Shown: in pieces, positions 1-6,906 of the stretch
Layout: every line of letters begins with the position of its first letter
Position numbering within the stretch: the stretch's first letter is position 1
Assembly: GCA_937910975.1 (NCBI GenBank)
Contig: CALEMZ010000034.1
Span: 1 to 11,348, forward strand
DNA length: 11,348 nucleotides
Source: an uncultured Pseudorhodobacter sp.
Lineage (GTDB): Bacteria > Pseudomonadota > Alphaproteobacteria > Rhodobacterales > Rhodobacteraceae
Direction of reading: 5' to 3'
The notes under the pieces: model-generated
Seen by the model: only the letters and a program-made list of their open reading frames with translations
The model's database searches: none
What the model was told of the DNA's origin: nothing
Position numbers and translations under genes: made by a program

Positions 1-86
1 AAGACGGCGCCCTCGACCTCATCTTCGAAGAGCCGCAAAAAGCCCGTCTCACCAAGCAAAAACCGCCACTTCTCACGGCGGAATGA
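1..86 (+). CDS. C-terminal end of an unrecognised protein (partial)
   Basis: An open frame enters from the left edge (first full codon at base 3) and ends at TGA 84-86. The readable tail begins DGALDLIFEEPQKARL and ends in LLTAE. I do not recognise the family from these 27 residues. Support for this frame is its ATGA overlap (83-86) with the start codon of the next plus-strand gene, a common sign of translational coupling. Another frame is also open across this stretch, so the assignment is tentative. Confidence 0.4.
   Translation, partial: DGALDLIFEEPQKARLTKQKPPLLTAE
58..81 (-). terminator. Possible rho-independent terminator for the minus-strand motor operon
   Basis: Read on the minus strand, CCGCC (81-77) and GGCGG (67-63) form a 5-bp GC stem with a 9-base loop, followed at once by five T (62-58). 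It lies about 115 bases beyond the stop codon of the MotB-like gene at 197, where that operon would need a terminator. The stem is short and the site overlaps plus-strand coding sequence, so it may be fortuitous. Confidence 0.35.
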
Positions 87-253
87 TCCGGGCTTTCCTT
101 GTATTTTCCATATTGGCCCCTGCGCAAGCCGGGGCCTTTTCGCTGCCCTTCCCCGTTGATTGCAAGTTGAACGAAACCTGCTTCATCAACGCCCGGTCAG
201 CGTTCCGTCAGCTTCAACTCGATCCGCCGGTTCTGCGCCCGCGCCACCTCTGA
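83..253 (+). pseudogene. Truncated 5' end of a secreted M23-family metallopeptidase gene
   Basis: From ATG 83 the frame encodes a short signal peptide (MIRAFLVFSILAPAQA, then GAFS) followed by LPFPVDCKLNETCFI. This is close to the mature N-terminus that I recall for Rhodobacterales secreted M23 peptidases, in which a [LP]-x-DCxLGxTCFI motif is followed by a YVDxDPG segment and then the LytM domain. Here the similarity stops at CFI (about base 187). The frame then runs antisense through the end of the MotB-like gene and stops at TGA 251-253, giving only 56 residues with no catalytic HxxxD or HxH motif. The rest of the peptidase is not in the window in any frame. The family identity rests on about 15 residues plus the signal peptide, so the call is moderate. 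Confidence 0.55.
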
Positions 254-2206
254 ACTGCCCGTCGCCACCGGCTGCCACTCGCCAAAGCCCGTAGCCGCCA
301 TCCGCGCCGGCGGGAAGCCCAGTTCATCTTGCATGAACCGCACCACCGACAGGGCGCGGGCTTGGCTCAACTCCCAGTTATCGGCAAAAGCGCCCACCCC
401 GGAAAGTGGCACGTCATCGGTGTGGCCATCCACTCTTATGATCCAATCAATCCCCGCCGGAATTTGCCCTGAAACCTCGCCCAGCGTGGCCACCACCCCC
501 GCAATCTGGCGACGGCCTTCGGGGGCGAGGTTAGCCAAGCCGGGCTGAAACAGCACCTCGGAGGAGAAGACGAAGCGATCCCCCACGATCCGCACCCCCT
601 CACGGCCCGCCAGAACCTCCCGCAACTGGCCAAAAAATTCCGAGCGGAAGTTCTCCAGCTTCTTTGTCTCGGCCTCCAGCCGCTTGCGTTCGACCTCCTC
701 CAGATCCGCGCGCTTCTTCTGCTCCGCCGCAACCTGCGCCAGCGCGGTGTTCAACTGCGTGCCCAAAGCCTCAAGCCGCACATTGGCGGCAACATCGCGC
801 GCGGCGCTGGCATCAAGCAGGCCTTGCAACGCACCCAACTGCCCCCGCAGCGCCGCTATCTGTTCGTTGAGCAAGGCCACCCGCCGCGCGTTCTCTTCGG
901 ACCGGGCCTCTTCTTGCGCCAACGCTGCACGGGCGGTGGCCAGCAACGCCTCCTGACCCGTCAGTTCCGCGCCGCTTTCACTGGCCGCCATCTGGGCTGC
1001 CGCCAGCAAGGTCAGTGTTTCCTCCGCCCGCTTTCGCTGCGCCTCCAAAGCCAGAGTCATGGCCGTAAGCTCCGTCTCGGAGGCGGCGAGCCGCGCCCGC
1101 AGTGCCTCGGCCGCCACGAGGTCGGCAAGGCGCGCCTGCTCCTCCTCGGTCAGCTGCGTCTCTACGCCCGCGAGCCGCTCCCGCAACGCCTCTGCCGCCG
1201 CGCGTTCGGCCAGCAAAGCGGCCTCTTCCTCGCTTAGCGCCGTTTCCACCCCGGACAGGCGCGCGCGCAGCGTCTCAACGGCAGCAAGCTCCGCCAGCCG
1301 GGTTTTTTCGGCATCGGTCAGACTTGCCTCAAGCTCTGCCATCCGGGTGCGCAGCGCCTCGGCGTTCTGCCCTGCGGCCTGCGCCAGCAACAATTCTTTT
1401 TGCAAACGGGCGATCTCGGCGGCCAAAGCCTCTGCCTTGGCGCTCGTCTCCGCCTGCGCCGATGTCGCGGCCCCAAGCTGGGCGGCCAGCGCCACCAGTT
1501 CCGCGCCGCGCATTTCGGCCTTGCCCTCCGCCTCTTCCAACCGGGCCAGCGTGTCGGCAAGGCTCGCTTTGCCTGTCTCCACCTGGCTCTTCAAATCGGC
1601 CACCAAAGCATCCAGCGCCTCACGCCGGGCGGCGGCGAGGCGGGCGGCCTCGGCTTGGGCATCCACTTCGGTTCGGGCGCGGGCAAGGGCAAGGTTCAGC
1701 GCCTCTTGTTCTGAGATCAGGCGGCTCTGCGCAGCCTCCAGCTCCGTCACTGTGGCCGTCAGGCTCGTCGCCTGCCCGCGGGCTGCATCGCGCTCGACCA
1801 ACAGGCTTGCCACCTGCGCCTCAAAGCTGGCAATGCGCGCGCCCGCCGCGTCCAGTTCCACCAGCCGGGCCTGCAACTGCCCGGAAAGCGAGGCTACAAG
1901 CGCGGCCTGTGCGGCCCCCTCGGCCTGCGCGGCAGACAGATCAACCCCCAAGCGTCCCACTTCCGCAGCCAGTCCATCGGCGCGGTTGCGCTCCAACCCC
2001 AACGCATCGGCAAGGCCCGCGACCTGCTGGGCCAAGGCGTCAAGCTCATGATCCTGACTGTCGATGGTTTCGCGCAGCACCGATTGCACGATCATGAATA
2101 TCGAGAGGACGAACATCAACACCAGCAAAAGTGCTGTCATCGCATCCACAAAACCCGGCCAGATAGAGCCGTTCATCTTTTGCCCGTTGCGCCGGCTCAG
2201 CGCCAT
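197..2206 (-). CDS. MotB/TolR-like motor subunit with long coiled coil and OmpA-like peptidoglycan-binding domain
   Basis: A 669-residue inner-membrane protein. Residues 1-17 are a short cytoplasmic end. Residues 18-40 form one membrane helix containing FVDAMTALLLVLMF, whose D21 aligns with the ion-carrying Asp of MotB, TolR and ExbD. Residues about 45-530 are Ala/Leu/Glu/Arg-rich with almost no Pro, a predicted coiled coil, including 28-residue tandem repeats at 268-379. Residues about 545-665 are an OmpA/MotB C-terminal domain: VDGHTDDVP (592-600), NWELSQARALSVVRFM (610-625), GFGEWQP (640-646) and NRRIEL (659-664), the residues that bind diaminopimelate in peptidoglycan. The gene starts three bases after the stop of the channel-subunit gene, so the two are co-translated and should form one complex. 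The periplasmic coiled coil is far longer than the linker of MotB or TolR. The start at 2206 is the natural one; M11 is an alternative. The function of this pair is unassigned in any family I can name; the motor role is inferred. Confidence 0.9.
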   Translation of the reverse strand: MALSRRNGQKMNGSIWPGFVDAMTALLLVLMFVLSIFMIVQSVLRETIDSQDHELDALAQQVAGLADALGLERNRADGLAAEVGRLGVDLSAAQAEGAAQAALVASLSGQLQARLVELDAAGARIASFEAQVASLLVERDAARGQATSLTATVTELEAAQSRLISEQEALNLALARARTEVDAQAEAARLAAARREALDALVADLKSQVETGKASLADTLARLEEAEGKAEMRGAELVALAAQLGAATSAQAETSAKAEALAAEIARLQKELLLAQAAGQNAEALRTRMAELEASLTDAEKTRLAELAAVETLRARLSGVETALSEEEAALLAERAAAEALRERLAGVETQLTEEEQARLADLVAAEALRARLAASETELTAMTLALEAQRKRAEETLTLLAAAQMAASESGAELTGQEALLATARAALAQEEARSEENARRVALLNEQIAALRGQLGALQGLLDASAARDVAANVRLEALGTQLNTALAQVAAEQKKRADLEEVERKRLEAETKKLENFRSEFFGQLREVLAGREGVRIVGDRFVFSSEVLFQPGLANLAPEGRRQIAGVVATLGEVSGQIPAGIDWIIRVDGHTDDVPLSGVGAFADNWELSQARALSVVRFMQDELGFPPARMAATGFGEWQPVATGSSEVARAQNRRIELKLTER
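1070..1405 (-). repeat. 84-bp in-frame tandem repeats coding for 28-residue coiled-coil units
   Basis: Inside the MotB-like gene, residues 296-323, 324-351 and 352-379 (bases 1321 down to 1070) are three consecutive 28-residue units of pattern L[TS][ED]xE....LA[ED]..A.E[AT]LR.RL[AS]..ET. A more diverged unit precedes them at residues 268-295 (bases 1405-1322), sharing EALRxRxAxxE at the same phase. Twenty-eight residues equal four heptads, so gain or loss of a unit would lengthen or shorten the coil without breaking register. The units match imperfectly, so this is an old duplication series. Confidence 0.8.
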
Positions 2207-2209
2207 GGG

Positions 2210-3409
2210 TCAACCCCGCCCCGTAGGGTTGCGCGAAAGCTGGCGGATGGCATTGGTCAGCGCGCCAATATCGCTCCGCAGATCCGAAACGCTTTCCTGC
2301 CGCCCCGCCGAAATCTCTTCCAAAATGCGCAGCAATTGCACGTCGATGGAGCGCAGCCGCATCCGGCTTTCGGCATCCGCACTATCTTCAGCCTTGGAAA
2401 GCTGCGCGGTGGCGGCCTCTTGGCCATCCGCAATCCGGGTCAGCAGCACAGTTTGTGCCGTCGCGATTTGTGCAATCTGATCTTGCACATGGCCATCAGA
2501 TTGGACCATGGCCGACAGGTCCTTAACCGCCTCAGCCAGCGTACCAAGCCGTTCATCGGCCAGATTGCGCGAGACATCCGCCTGAACGAACAGATTTTGC
2601 AGCGTTTCCATTTGCCGGGCGAGTTGGTCCATGACCCCGCCCAGCCCCGCGATGTCGCCGCCTTCGCCATCGCCCGTTGAAAAACCAAGCCGTGTGATCG
2701 AGGAGAGCCATTCTTCCAATTGCCGGTAAAAGCGGTTCTGTCCGTGGCTGGCAAAGAGTTCCAAAAGCCCAACCACAAGCGAGCCTGCAAGCCCCAAAAG
2801 CGAAGACGAAAACGCTGTACCCATGCCGCCAAGCTGCGCCTCCAGCCCACCCATCAGCTTTTCAAACACCTGCATGCCCGTCTCACCCTGCTGCGGGGCG
2901 AGGTTGCGGATGGTTTCGACAATGGCGGGAACGGTGATGGCAAGGCCGTAGAAAGTTCCTAAAAGGCCAAGAAAAATCAGTAGGTTGATAAGGTACCGCG
3001 TGATGTCGCGCGCCTCATCAATTCTGGTAGCAACGCTATCAAGGATTGAGCGCGAGGAGGAGGCGGAGATTTGCATCCTTGCGCCACGGCTGCGCAAAAG
3101 GGCGGCCAACGGGGCCAGCAAGCGCGGGGCGTGGACGGTTTCATCTGACCTATCTGGTTGCACGAAGCCAAGGATCCACCGGACCGATTGCATCAGTTGC
3201 AGCACCTGCCAGAAACAGGCCAGAACACCAAAGACAAAGACCAGCCCGATGAACCCATTGAGCCAGACATTGGCAAGAAACACGCCCGAAAGCTGGCCCC
3301 AGGCCACCCAGGCCCCAACCGAGACAAGCGCAATCACGATCAACATCAGAACGATCTGACGGATCGGGAGGGTAAACGACAATTCGGCCTCGGCTGTGGT
3401 CCTGTCCAT
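2210..3409 (-). CDS. MotA/TolQ/ExbB-family proton-channel subunit with long cytoplasmic tail
   Basis: A 399-residue polytopic membrane protein that should form the channel ring around the helix of the downstream MotB-like protein and use the proton (or sodium) gradient. Hydrophobic segments lie at about 16-37, 48-72, 138-161 and 195-220. The third carries GLLGTFYGL (148-156), matching the TolQ/ExbB signature GLxGTVxGI with its polar-ring Thr (here T152). The fourth carries GTAFSSSLLGLAGSLVVG (197-214) with T198 in the place of the second conserved Thr. Residues about 225-399 form a hydrophilic, largely helical tail, longer than in TolQ or ExbB. The gene lies 67 bases after the chaC-like gene and three bases before its partner. 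Four predicted helices with the conserved Thr pair make an active ion channel likely; what the motor drives cannot be read from the sequence. Confidence 0.9.
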   Translation of the reverse strand: MDRTTAEAELSFTLPIRQIVLMLIVIALVSVGAWVAWGQLSGVFLANVWLNGFIGLVFVFGVLACFWQVLQLMQSVRWILGFVQPDRSDETVHAPRLLAPLAALLRSRGARMQISASSSRSILDSVATRIDEARDITRYLINLLIFLGLLGTFYGLAITVPAIVETIRNLAPQQGETGMQVFEKLMGGLEAQLGGMGTAFSSSLLGLAGSLVVGLLELFASHGQNRFYRQLEEWLSSITRLGFSTGDGEGGDIAGLGGVMDQLARQMETLQNLFVQADVSRNLADERLGTLAEAVKDLSAMVQSDGHVQDQIAQIATAQTVLLTRIADGQEAATAQLSKAEDSADAESRMRLRSIDVQLLRILEEISAGRQESVSDLRSDIGALTNAIRQLSRNPTGRG

Positions 3410-3444
3410 TCGGCTCTAATGACCCTTCTGCTTCGATACGGGTT

Positions 3445-3473
3445 AACTTACGGTGCTGTGTCTTGCCTGCCAA
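3445..3473 (-). promoter_or_regulatory. Candidate sigma-70-type promoter for the motor pair
   Basis: On the minus strand TTGGCA (3473-3468) is separated by 17 bases from TAAGTT (3450-3445), ending about 36 bases before the ATG at 3409. The -35 box matches 5 of 6 consensus bases; the -10 box is weak. It sits in the 67-base gap after the chaC-like gene, which has no clear terminator, so the pair may also be expressed by read-through from chaC. Confidence 0.3.
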
Positions 3474-3476
3474 CCA

Positions 3477-4025
3477 TCATTTCACGTTTTGTGCGCGCAG
3501 CGCCCGCACCTGATTGGCGAGCCACTCGAGGTCCATGTCCGCGATACCCAACGCGGCCAGATGGGCAGCGGTGTTGAACAGATATTCACAATTGCGCCCG
3601 CGCCCGCCCTCGGCCTGCGCGATGATCTGGGCCTGATCGGGCAAAGGCAGCCCACCGCAATATTGGTCATGACCCGGGTCTATAACATAGCAAAGCGCCG
3701 TCACCGCCTCGCCGCCGTCCAGTTCCAGCAGCAGCCAATCTTCCAGATAGGCCGATGAAATCAACTCGCGCTCACGCAAGGCGGTCAGTGTTTCCGCCTC
3801 TGCCCCATCTTGGACGCGAAACGCAACACCGGCACAAATCGCCCCCGGCGCGCGGTCGAGCGCCAGAACAAGGCCCGGATCGTCCTCGGTGCCGCGATGA
3901 TGGATGGAGCGCATGCAAAAGCTGCGGTGCCAGCCTTGCAGCAATGCGACGTGTTGCTCGGCCACAAGAAAGCCGGGGTTCCAGATCAGCGATCCGTATC
4001 CGAAAACCCAAAGTGGTTTTTGCAT
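3477..4025 (-). CDS. chaC: ChaC-like gamma-glutamylcyclotransferase
   Basis: A 182-residue cytosolic enzyme of the ChaC family, which cleaves glutathione to 5-oxoproline and Cys-Gly. The substrate-binding loop VFGYGSLIW is at 7-15. FCMRSIHHRG (36-45) and GLVLALD (51-57) are typical ChaC blocks. RERELISSAYLE (84-95) holds the candidate catalytic Glu. YCGGLPLPDQAQIIAQAEGGRG (122-143) and EYLFNT (147-152) complete the fold. I chose ATG 4025 because family members start a few residues before PLWVFGYGS. An ATG 18 bases upstream (4043), preceded by AAGG, would add MTKGQS. The frame stays open to 4412, but that extension is antisense to the DUF2125 gene and shows no similarity to this family. The gene is first in line with the motor pair and divergent from DUF2125 across a 66-base gap. 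A functional link between glutathione breakdown and the motor is not evident. Confidence 0.9.
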   Translation of the reverse strand: MQKPLWVFGYGSLIWNPGFLVAEQHVALLQGWHRSFCMRSIHHRGTEDDPGLVLALDRAPGAICAGVAFRVQDGAEAETLTALRERELISSAYLEDWLLLELDGGEAVTALCYVIDPGHDQYCGGLPLPDQAQIIAQAEGGRGRNCEYLFNTAAHLAALGIADMDLEWLANQVRALRAQNVK

Positions 4026-4091
4026 GCTCTGGCCCTTAGTCATTTGGCCTTGTAGACAGCAATCCGGGCGGAATGAAAAGAGGGCGGCAGA

Positions 4092-5078
4092 ATGCGCTGG
4101 TTGATGGGTTTGGTGATAATGCTGGGCGTCCTGTGGTGCGGCTACTGGTTTGTCGGCGCGCGCGGCTTTGAGGCCGGGGCGGCTGGCTGGTTTGCAAACG
4201 TACAAGAGGCAGGCAAAGAAGCGCGCTATGAGCGGCTCGACGTGCGGGGTTTCCCCTACCGGTTTGATCTGACGGTGACTGCGCCCGAAATCACCGATAG
4301 CAACAGCGGCATTGCTTGGCAGGCACCTTTCTTTCAGATTCTCAGCCTGAGCTACAAGCCATGGCATGTGATCGCGGCTTTTCCGCCAGAACAGCGGATC
4401 ACCCTGCCGCAAGAAAGCATGACCCTGCGCTCTGAAACTTTACGGGCCAGTGTGGTGGTGCAGCCTGTACCCTCATTGCCTTTGGACCGTGTGGTCTTGA
4501 TTGGTGACGGGCTGACCCTGCTGGGCGATCACGGTTGGCATATGGGGGCCGACGCGGTGCATCTTGCGACCCGACGGGATGAAACGCGGCAGAACACCCA
4601 TGAGATTGGGCTGGAGGTGACGGCTCTGCGGCCTGACGCCACCTTGATGTCCATGGTAGCGGGCATGCTGCCGGAGGAGGTGGCTTTGCTGCGCGTCACC
4701 GCAAAATTTGGGCTCAATGCGCCGATTGACCGCTTTGCGCTTCAAACCCAACCGCAGATCGCATTGCTGGAGCTGGACGAATTGCGCGTGGAATGGGGCA
4801 GCATGACTGTCGCCGCGAAAGGCCGCGTTCAGGCGGATGCGTCGGGTTTTGCAGAAGGTGAAGTAGTGTTGCAGCTGGAAAACTGGCGCGTGGCGCTGGA
4901 TGTCGCCGAGGCAATGGGGTTGATTGCAGCACGCGACCGCCAGACTTGGGATCAGGCCGCTTCGTTCTTGGCGCTTGGCTCCAGTGATAAGGACGCGATT
5001 CAACTGCCCTTGCAGTTCCGGGATGGCATGACCCTGATAGGCCCAATTCCAGTTAGCCCTGCCCCGCGCCTGCGCTGA
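4092..5078 (+). CDS. DUF2125 family membrane-anchored periplasmic protein
   Basis: A 328-residue protein with an N-terminal signal anchor or signal peptide (residues about 4-22), then a soluble part that is probably periplasmic and mostly beta-strand. The block RYERLDVRGFPYRFDLTV (45-62) is characteristic of DUF2125 proteins of alphaproteobacteria, as is the segment FFQILSLSYKPWHVIAAFP (80-98). No catalytic motif is visible and the family has no established function. ATG 4092 is preceded by AGAGGG about 13 bases upstream. It is the only complete plus-strand gene of the window, divergent from chaC and convergent with the extensin-like gene, so it is probably transcribed alone. Confidence 0.85.
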   Translation: MRWLMGLVIMLGVLWCGYWFVGARGFEAGAAGWFANVQEAGKEARYERLDVRGFPYRFDLTVTAPEITDSNSGIAWQAPFFQILSLSYKPWHVIAAFPPEQRITLPQESMTLRSETLRASVVVQPVPSLPLDRVVLIGDGLTLLGDHGWHMGADAVHLATRRDETRQNTHEIGLEVTALRPDATLMSMVAGMLPEEVALLRVTAKFGLNAPIDRFALQTQPQIALLELDELRVEWGSMTVAAKGRVQADASGFAEGEVVLQLENWRVALDVAEAMGLIAARDRQTWDQAASFLALGSSDKDAIQLPLQFRDGMTLIGPIPVSPAPRLR

Positions 5079-5116
5079 GCGTTTTATCTGATCCCGGGAG
5101 CATCAGAACTCGCTCA
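5076..5116. terminator. Two-tier inverted repeat between convergent genes, possible weak bidirectional terminator
   Basis: An inner stem TCTGAT (5087-5092)/ATCAGA (5102-5107) closes a 9-base loop with CCCGGG. An outer stem TGAGCG (5076-5081)/CGCTCA (5111-5116) begins in the DUF2125 stop codon. Neither side is followed by a T run, so it is not a canonical intrinsic terminator. Position between two converging genes supports a role in ending or stabilising transcripts. Part of the left arm, GAGCGTTT (5077-5084), can instead pair with AAACGCTC (5152-5159), next to the extensin-like stop codon. Confidence 0.4.
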
Positions 5117-5158
5117 GGGCTTGGGGTGAGTCCAGTTTGAATGCATACCCGAAACGCT

Positions 5159-5962
5159 CTAATTGCAATAACGCCCGCCGCGATGGCGTGCGGTATCGAA
5201 ATGCAGGTGATCCTCGTGATACCCGTCCGAGCTGGGGCCAAGCGTGGTGCCAAAAATTCCGCAAGCGCCTTTATGGGCGGTGCGAATGGGTTTGCCCTTG
5301 CTGGATTTATAATGCTTGAGAATGGACAATTCCGTGCCATTGGCCAATCTGAAACCTGAAATATCGATCGCCTTGCCACGCCCGTGTTCGCTGATCCGCG
5401 CTCCCTTTTTGTTGTTGCGGCTCCGACAGGCGTAATGGGCGGCCACGTGCAGGCCCGTCACTTCGGTCCGGCCAAAGGCGGGTTTGAGCTTCGTGCTGAC
5501 CCATTTGCGCAATGCGCGCGCGGTATCACAATCCAATGTCGCGGGAGTGCTGAGCATGACCCCGTCCACCTCGGTCACGCGCACCGGGTTTTCAATGCCG
5601 CAGCCCTTTTGCGCGCCGCGAATTGTAGGGATGGGCGTGCCGCGAATAGCAGGGTCTTTGCAGACAGAGCCGCTTGCGCTGGGTTTGGCGCGGCTATTGT
5701 TGGTTTTGGGCGGGCCAAAGACCTTGCTCAATAGACCTTTCGAAGGCTTGCGCGCCGCGTTTTCAACGCTTTGGGGACGCGGTTCTGGCCGGATGGACCG
5801 GGTGAGCCCTTGGGACGCCGGAACCTGTGCCGTCGCTACAGGCGCATCCAGGGCTACGGTAGCAACCGGGCGCGGCTTGGGGCGGGGTGAGGAAAGCTCC
5901 GCCCAGCCGGGCTGCGCAAGACCAAGCGCGAAGATGAGCACCAGAGTGGTGAACCGCTTCAC
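5159..5962 (-). CDS. Extensin-like C-terminal domain protein, predicted periplasmic LAS-type metallopeptidase fold
   Basis: A 267-residue secreted protein. Residues 1-21 are a signal peptide ending GWA. Residues about 22-95 are a Pro/Arg/Ala-rich low-complexity linker. Residues about 100-267 match the bacterial extensin-like C-terminal family. SEHGRGKAIDIS (191-202) and HEDHLHFD (249-256) resemble the SxHxxGxAxD and HxH zinc-binding motifs of LAS (VanY/MepA-like) peptidases, so H193, D200 and H252 or H254 may bind zinc. Six Cys (101, 121, 145, 179, 234, 266) could form three disulfides in the periplasm. A murein-cleaving role is a family-level inference. The start is GTG (5962-5960) overlapping the tyrC stop as GTGA, so translation is probably coupled to tyrC. 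The protein ends in GGRYCN, as usual for the family. Confidence 0.88.
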   Translation of the reverse strand: MKRFTTLVLIFALGLAQPGWAELSSPRPKPRPVATVALDAPVATAQVPASQGLTRSIRPEPRPQSVENAARKPSKGLLSKVFGPPKTNNSRAKPSASGSVCKDPAIRGTPIPTIRGAQKGCGIENPVRVTEVDGVMLSTPATLDCDTARALRKWVSTKLKPAFGRTEVTGLHVAAHYACRSRNNKKGARISEHGRGKAIDISGFRLANGTELSILKHYKSSKGKPIRTAHKGACGIFGTTLGPSSDGYHEDHLHFDTARHRGGRYCN

Positions 5963-6906
5963 TGTTTTTTCTCGTCGGCGCCTCGCCCCGAGGCAACGGC
6001 GCCGCGGCCAAAGTCGGACGCTGCGGTATCTTGGCCAGCCTGAATGATGCCGCGGCGGATAGCGCGGGTGCGGGAGAAATAGTCATGCAGATGCGCGCCA
6101 TCGCCCTTGCGGATCGCGCGTTGCAGCGCAAAAAGCTCTTCGGTGAAACGACCGAGAATTTCCAGAGTTGCGTCCTTGTTGTTCAGGAACACATCGCGCC
6201 ACATCGTCGGGTCACTGGCCGCAATCCGGGTGAAATCACGAAAGCCTGCGGCCGAGTATTTGATAATCTCGCTATCGGTGACGCGGCGCAGATCATCAGC
6301 AACCCCAACCATCGTATAGGCAATCAGGTGCGGGGTATGGCTGGTGACGGCAAGCACAAGATCATGGTGCGGGGCATCCATTTCATCGACATTGGCCCCC
6401 ATCGCCTCACACAATGCGCGCAGCCGGGCAACCTGTGTTGCATCAGTGCCTTCGGAAGGCGTCAGCAGCCACCAGCGATTTTCAAACAACGTGGCAAAGC
6501 CAGAGCGCGGGCCAGAATGTTCGGTGCCTGCAATTGGGTGACCGGGGATGAAATGCACACCCTCGGGGATATGCGGGGCCACAGCATCAATCACCGCTTG
6601 CTTGACCGAGCCGACATCCGTCACGGTCGCCCCCGGCTTCAGATGCGGGCCGATTTCGGCAGCAACCTGCGCCATAACGCCCACAGGCACCGCCAGAACC
6701 ACCAGATCGGCACCGGCCACCGCCTCTGCCGCCGTCTCAAACACCGCGTCGCAAAAGCCCAGCTCCATCGCGGCGGCGCGGGTTTCGGCAGATTTGGCAT
6801 GGCCAACAACCGTTGCGACCAAACCGCGCTGGCGCATCGCATGGGCCATGGAAGAGGCGATCAGCCCAAGGCCGATAAGGGCAACCTTTTCGTATATCAC
6901 CGCCAT
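5959..6906 (-). CDS. tyrC: Prephenate/arogenate dehydrogenase
   Basis: A 315-residue cytosolic NAD(P)-dependent enzyme oxidatively decarboxylating prephenate to 4-hydroxyphenylpyruvate and/or arogenate to tyrosine. The dinucleotide-binding loop is GLGLIASS (12-19), with Ala in place of the third Gly of GxGxxG, a variant I recall from Rhodobacterales relatives. VVLAVPVGVM (69-78) and TDVGSVK (96-102) follow. PGHPIAGTEHSG (121-132) and TSHTPHLIAY (188-197) contain the conserved His residues (H123, H190) of the TyrA dehydrogenase family; EIIKYSAAGFRDFTRIAASDP (213-233) is the substrate-side helical domain. The last 20 or so residues look disordered. The start ATG (6906) overlaps the hisC stop by one base (TGATG), with AAAGGTAAG upstream in hisC; the stop overlaps the next start (GTGA). 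No ACT regulatory domain is present. Arogenate versus prephenate preference cannot be read from the sequence. Confidence 0.93.
   Translation of the reverse strand: MAVIYEKVALIGLGLIASSMAHAMRQRGLVATVVGHAKSAETRAAAMELGFCDAVFETAAEAVAGADLVVLAVPVGVMAQVAAEIGPHLKPGATVTDVGSVKQAVIDAVAPHIPEGVHFIPGHPIAGTEHSGPRSGFATLFENRWWLLTPSEGTDATQVARLRALCEAMGANVDEMDAPHHDLVLAVTSHTPHLIAYTMVGVADDLRRVTDSEIIKYSAAGFRDFTRIAASDPTMWRDVFLNNKDATLEILGRFTEELFALQRAIRKGDGAHLHDYFSRTRAIRRGIIQAGQDTAASDFGRGAVASGRGADEKKQ

Noticed and set aside
1070..1405. CRISPR-like or intergenic repeat array
   Set aside because: The repeats are imperfect, contiguous and in frame within a coiled-coil gene.
1059..2097. Long plus-strand open frames of about 330 codons opposite the MotB-like gene
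   Set aside because: They are Ala/Ser/Arg- or Pro/Arg-rich shadows caused by the GC-rich codons of the coiled coil; no domain or ribosome site supports them.
197..3409. Zorya-type anti-phage system (ZorAB-like pair)
   Set aside because: The channel plus OmpA-like partner resembles ZorA/ZorB, but the neighbours are housekeeping genes and no helicase, nuclease or ZorC/D/E-like gene is present.
4026..4412. N-terminal extension of the ChaC-like protein
   Set aside because: It would overlap the DUF2125 coding region in antisense, and the ChaC fold starts at PLWVFGYGS.
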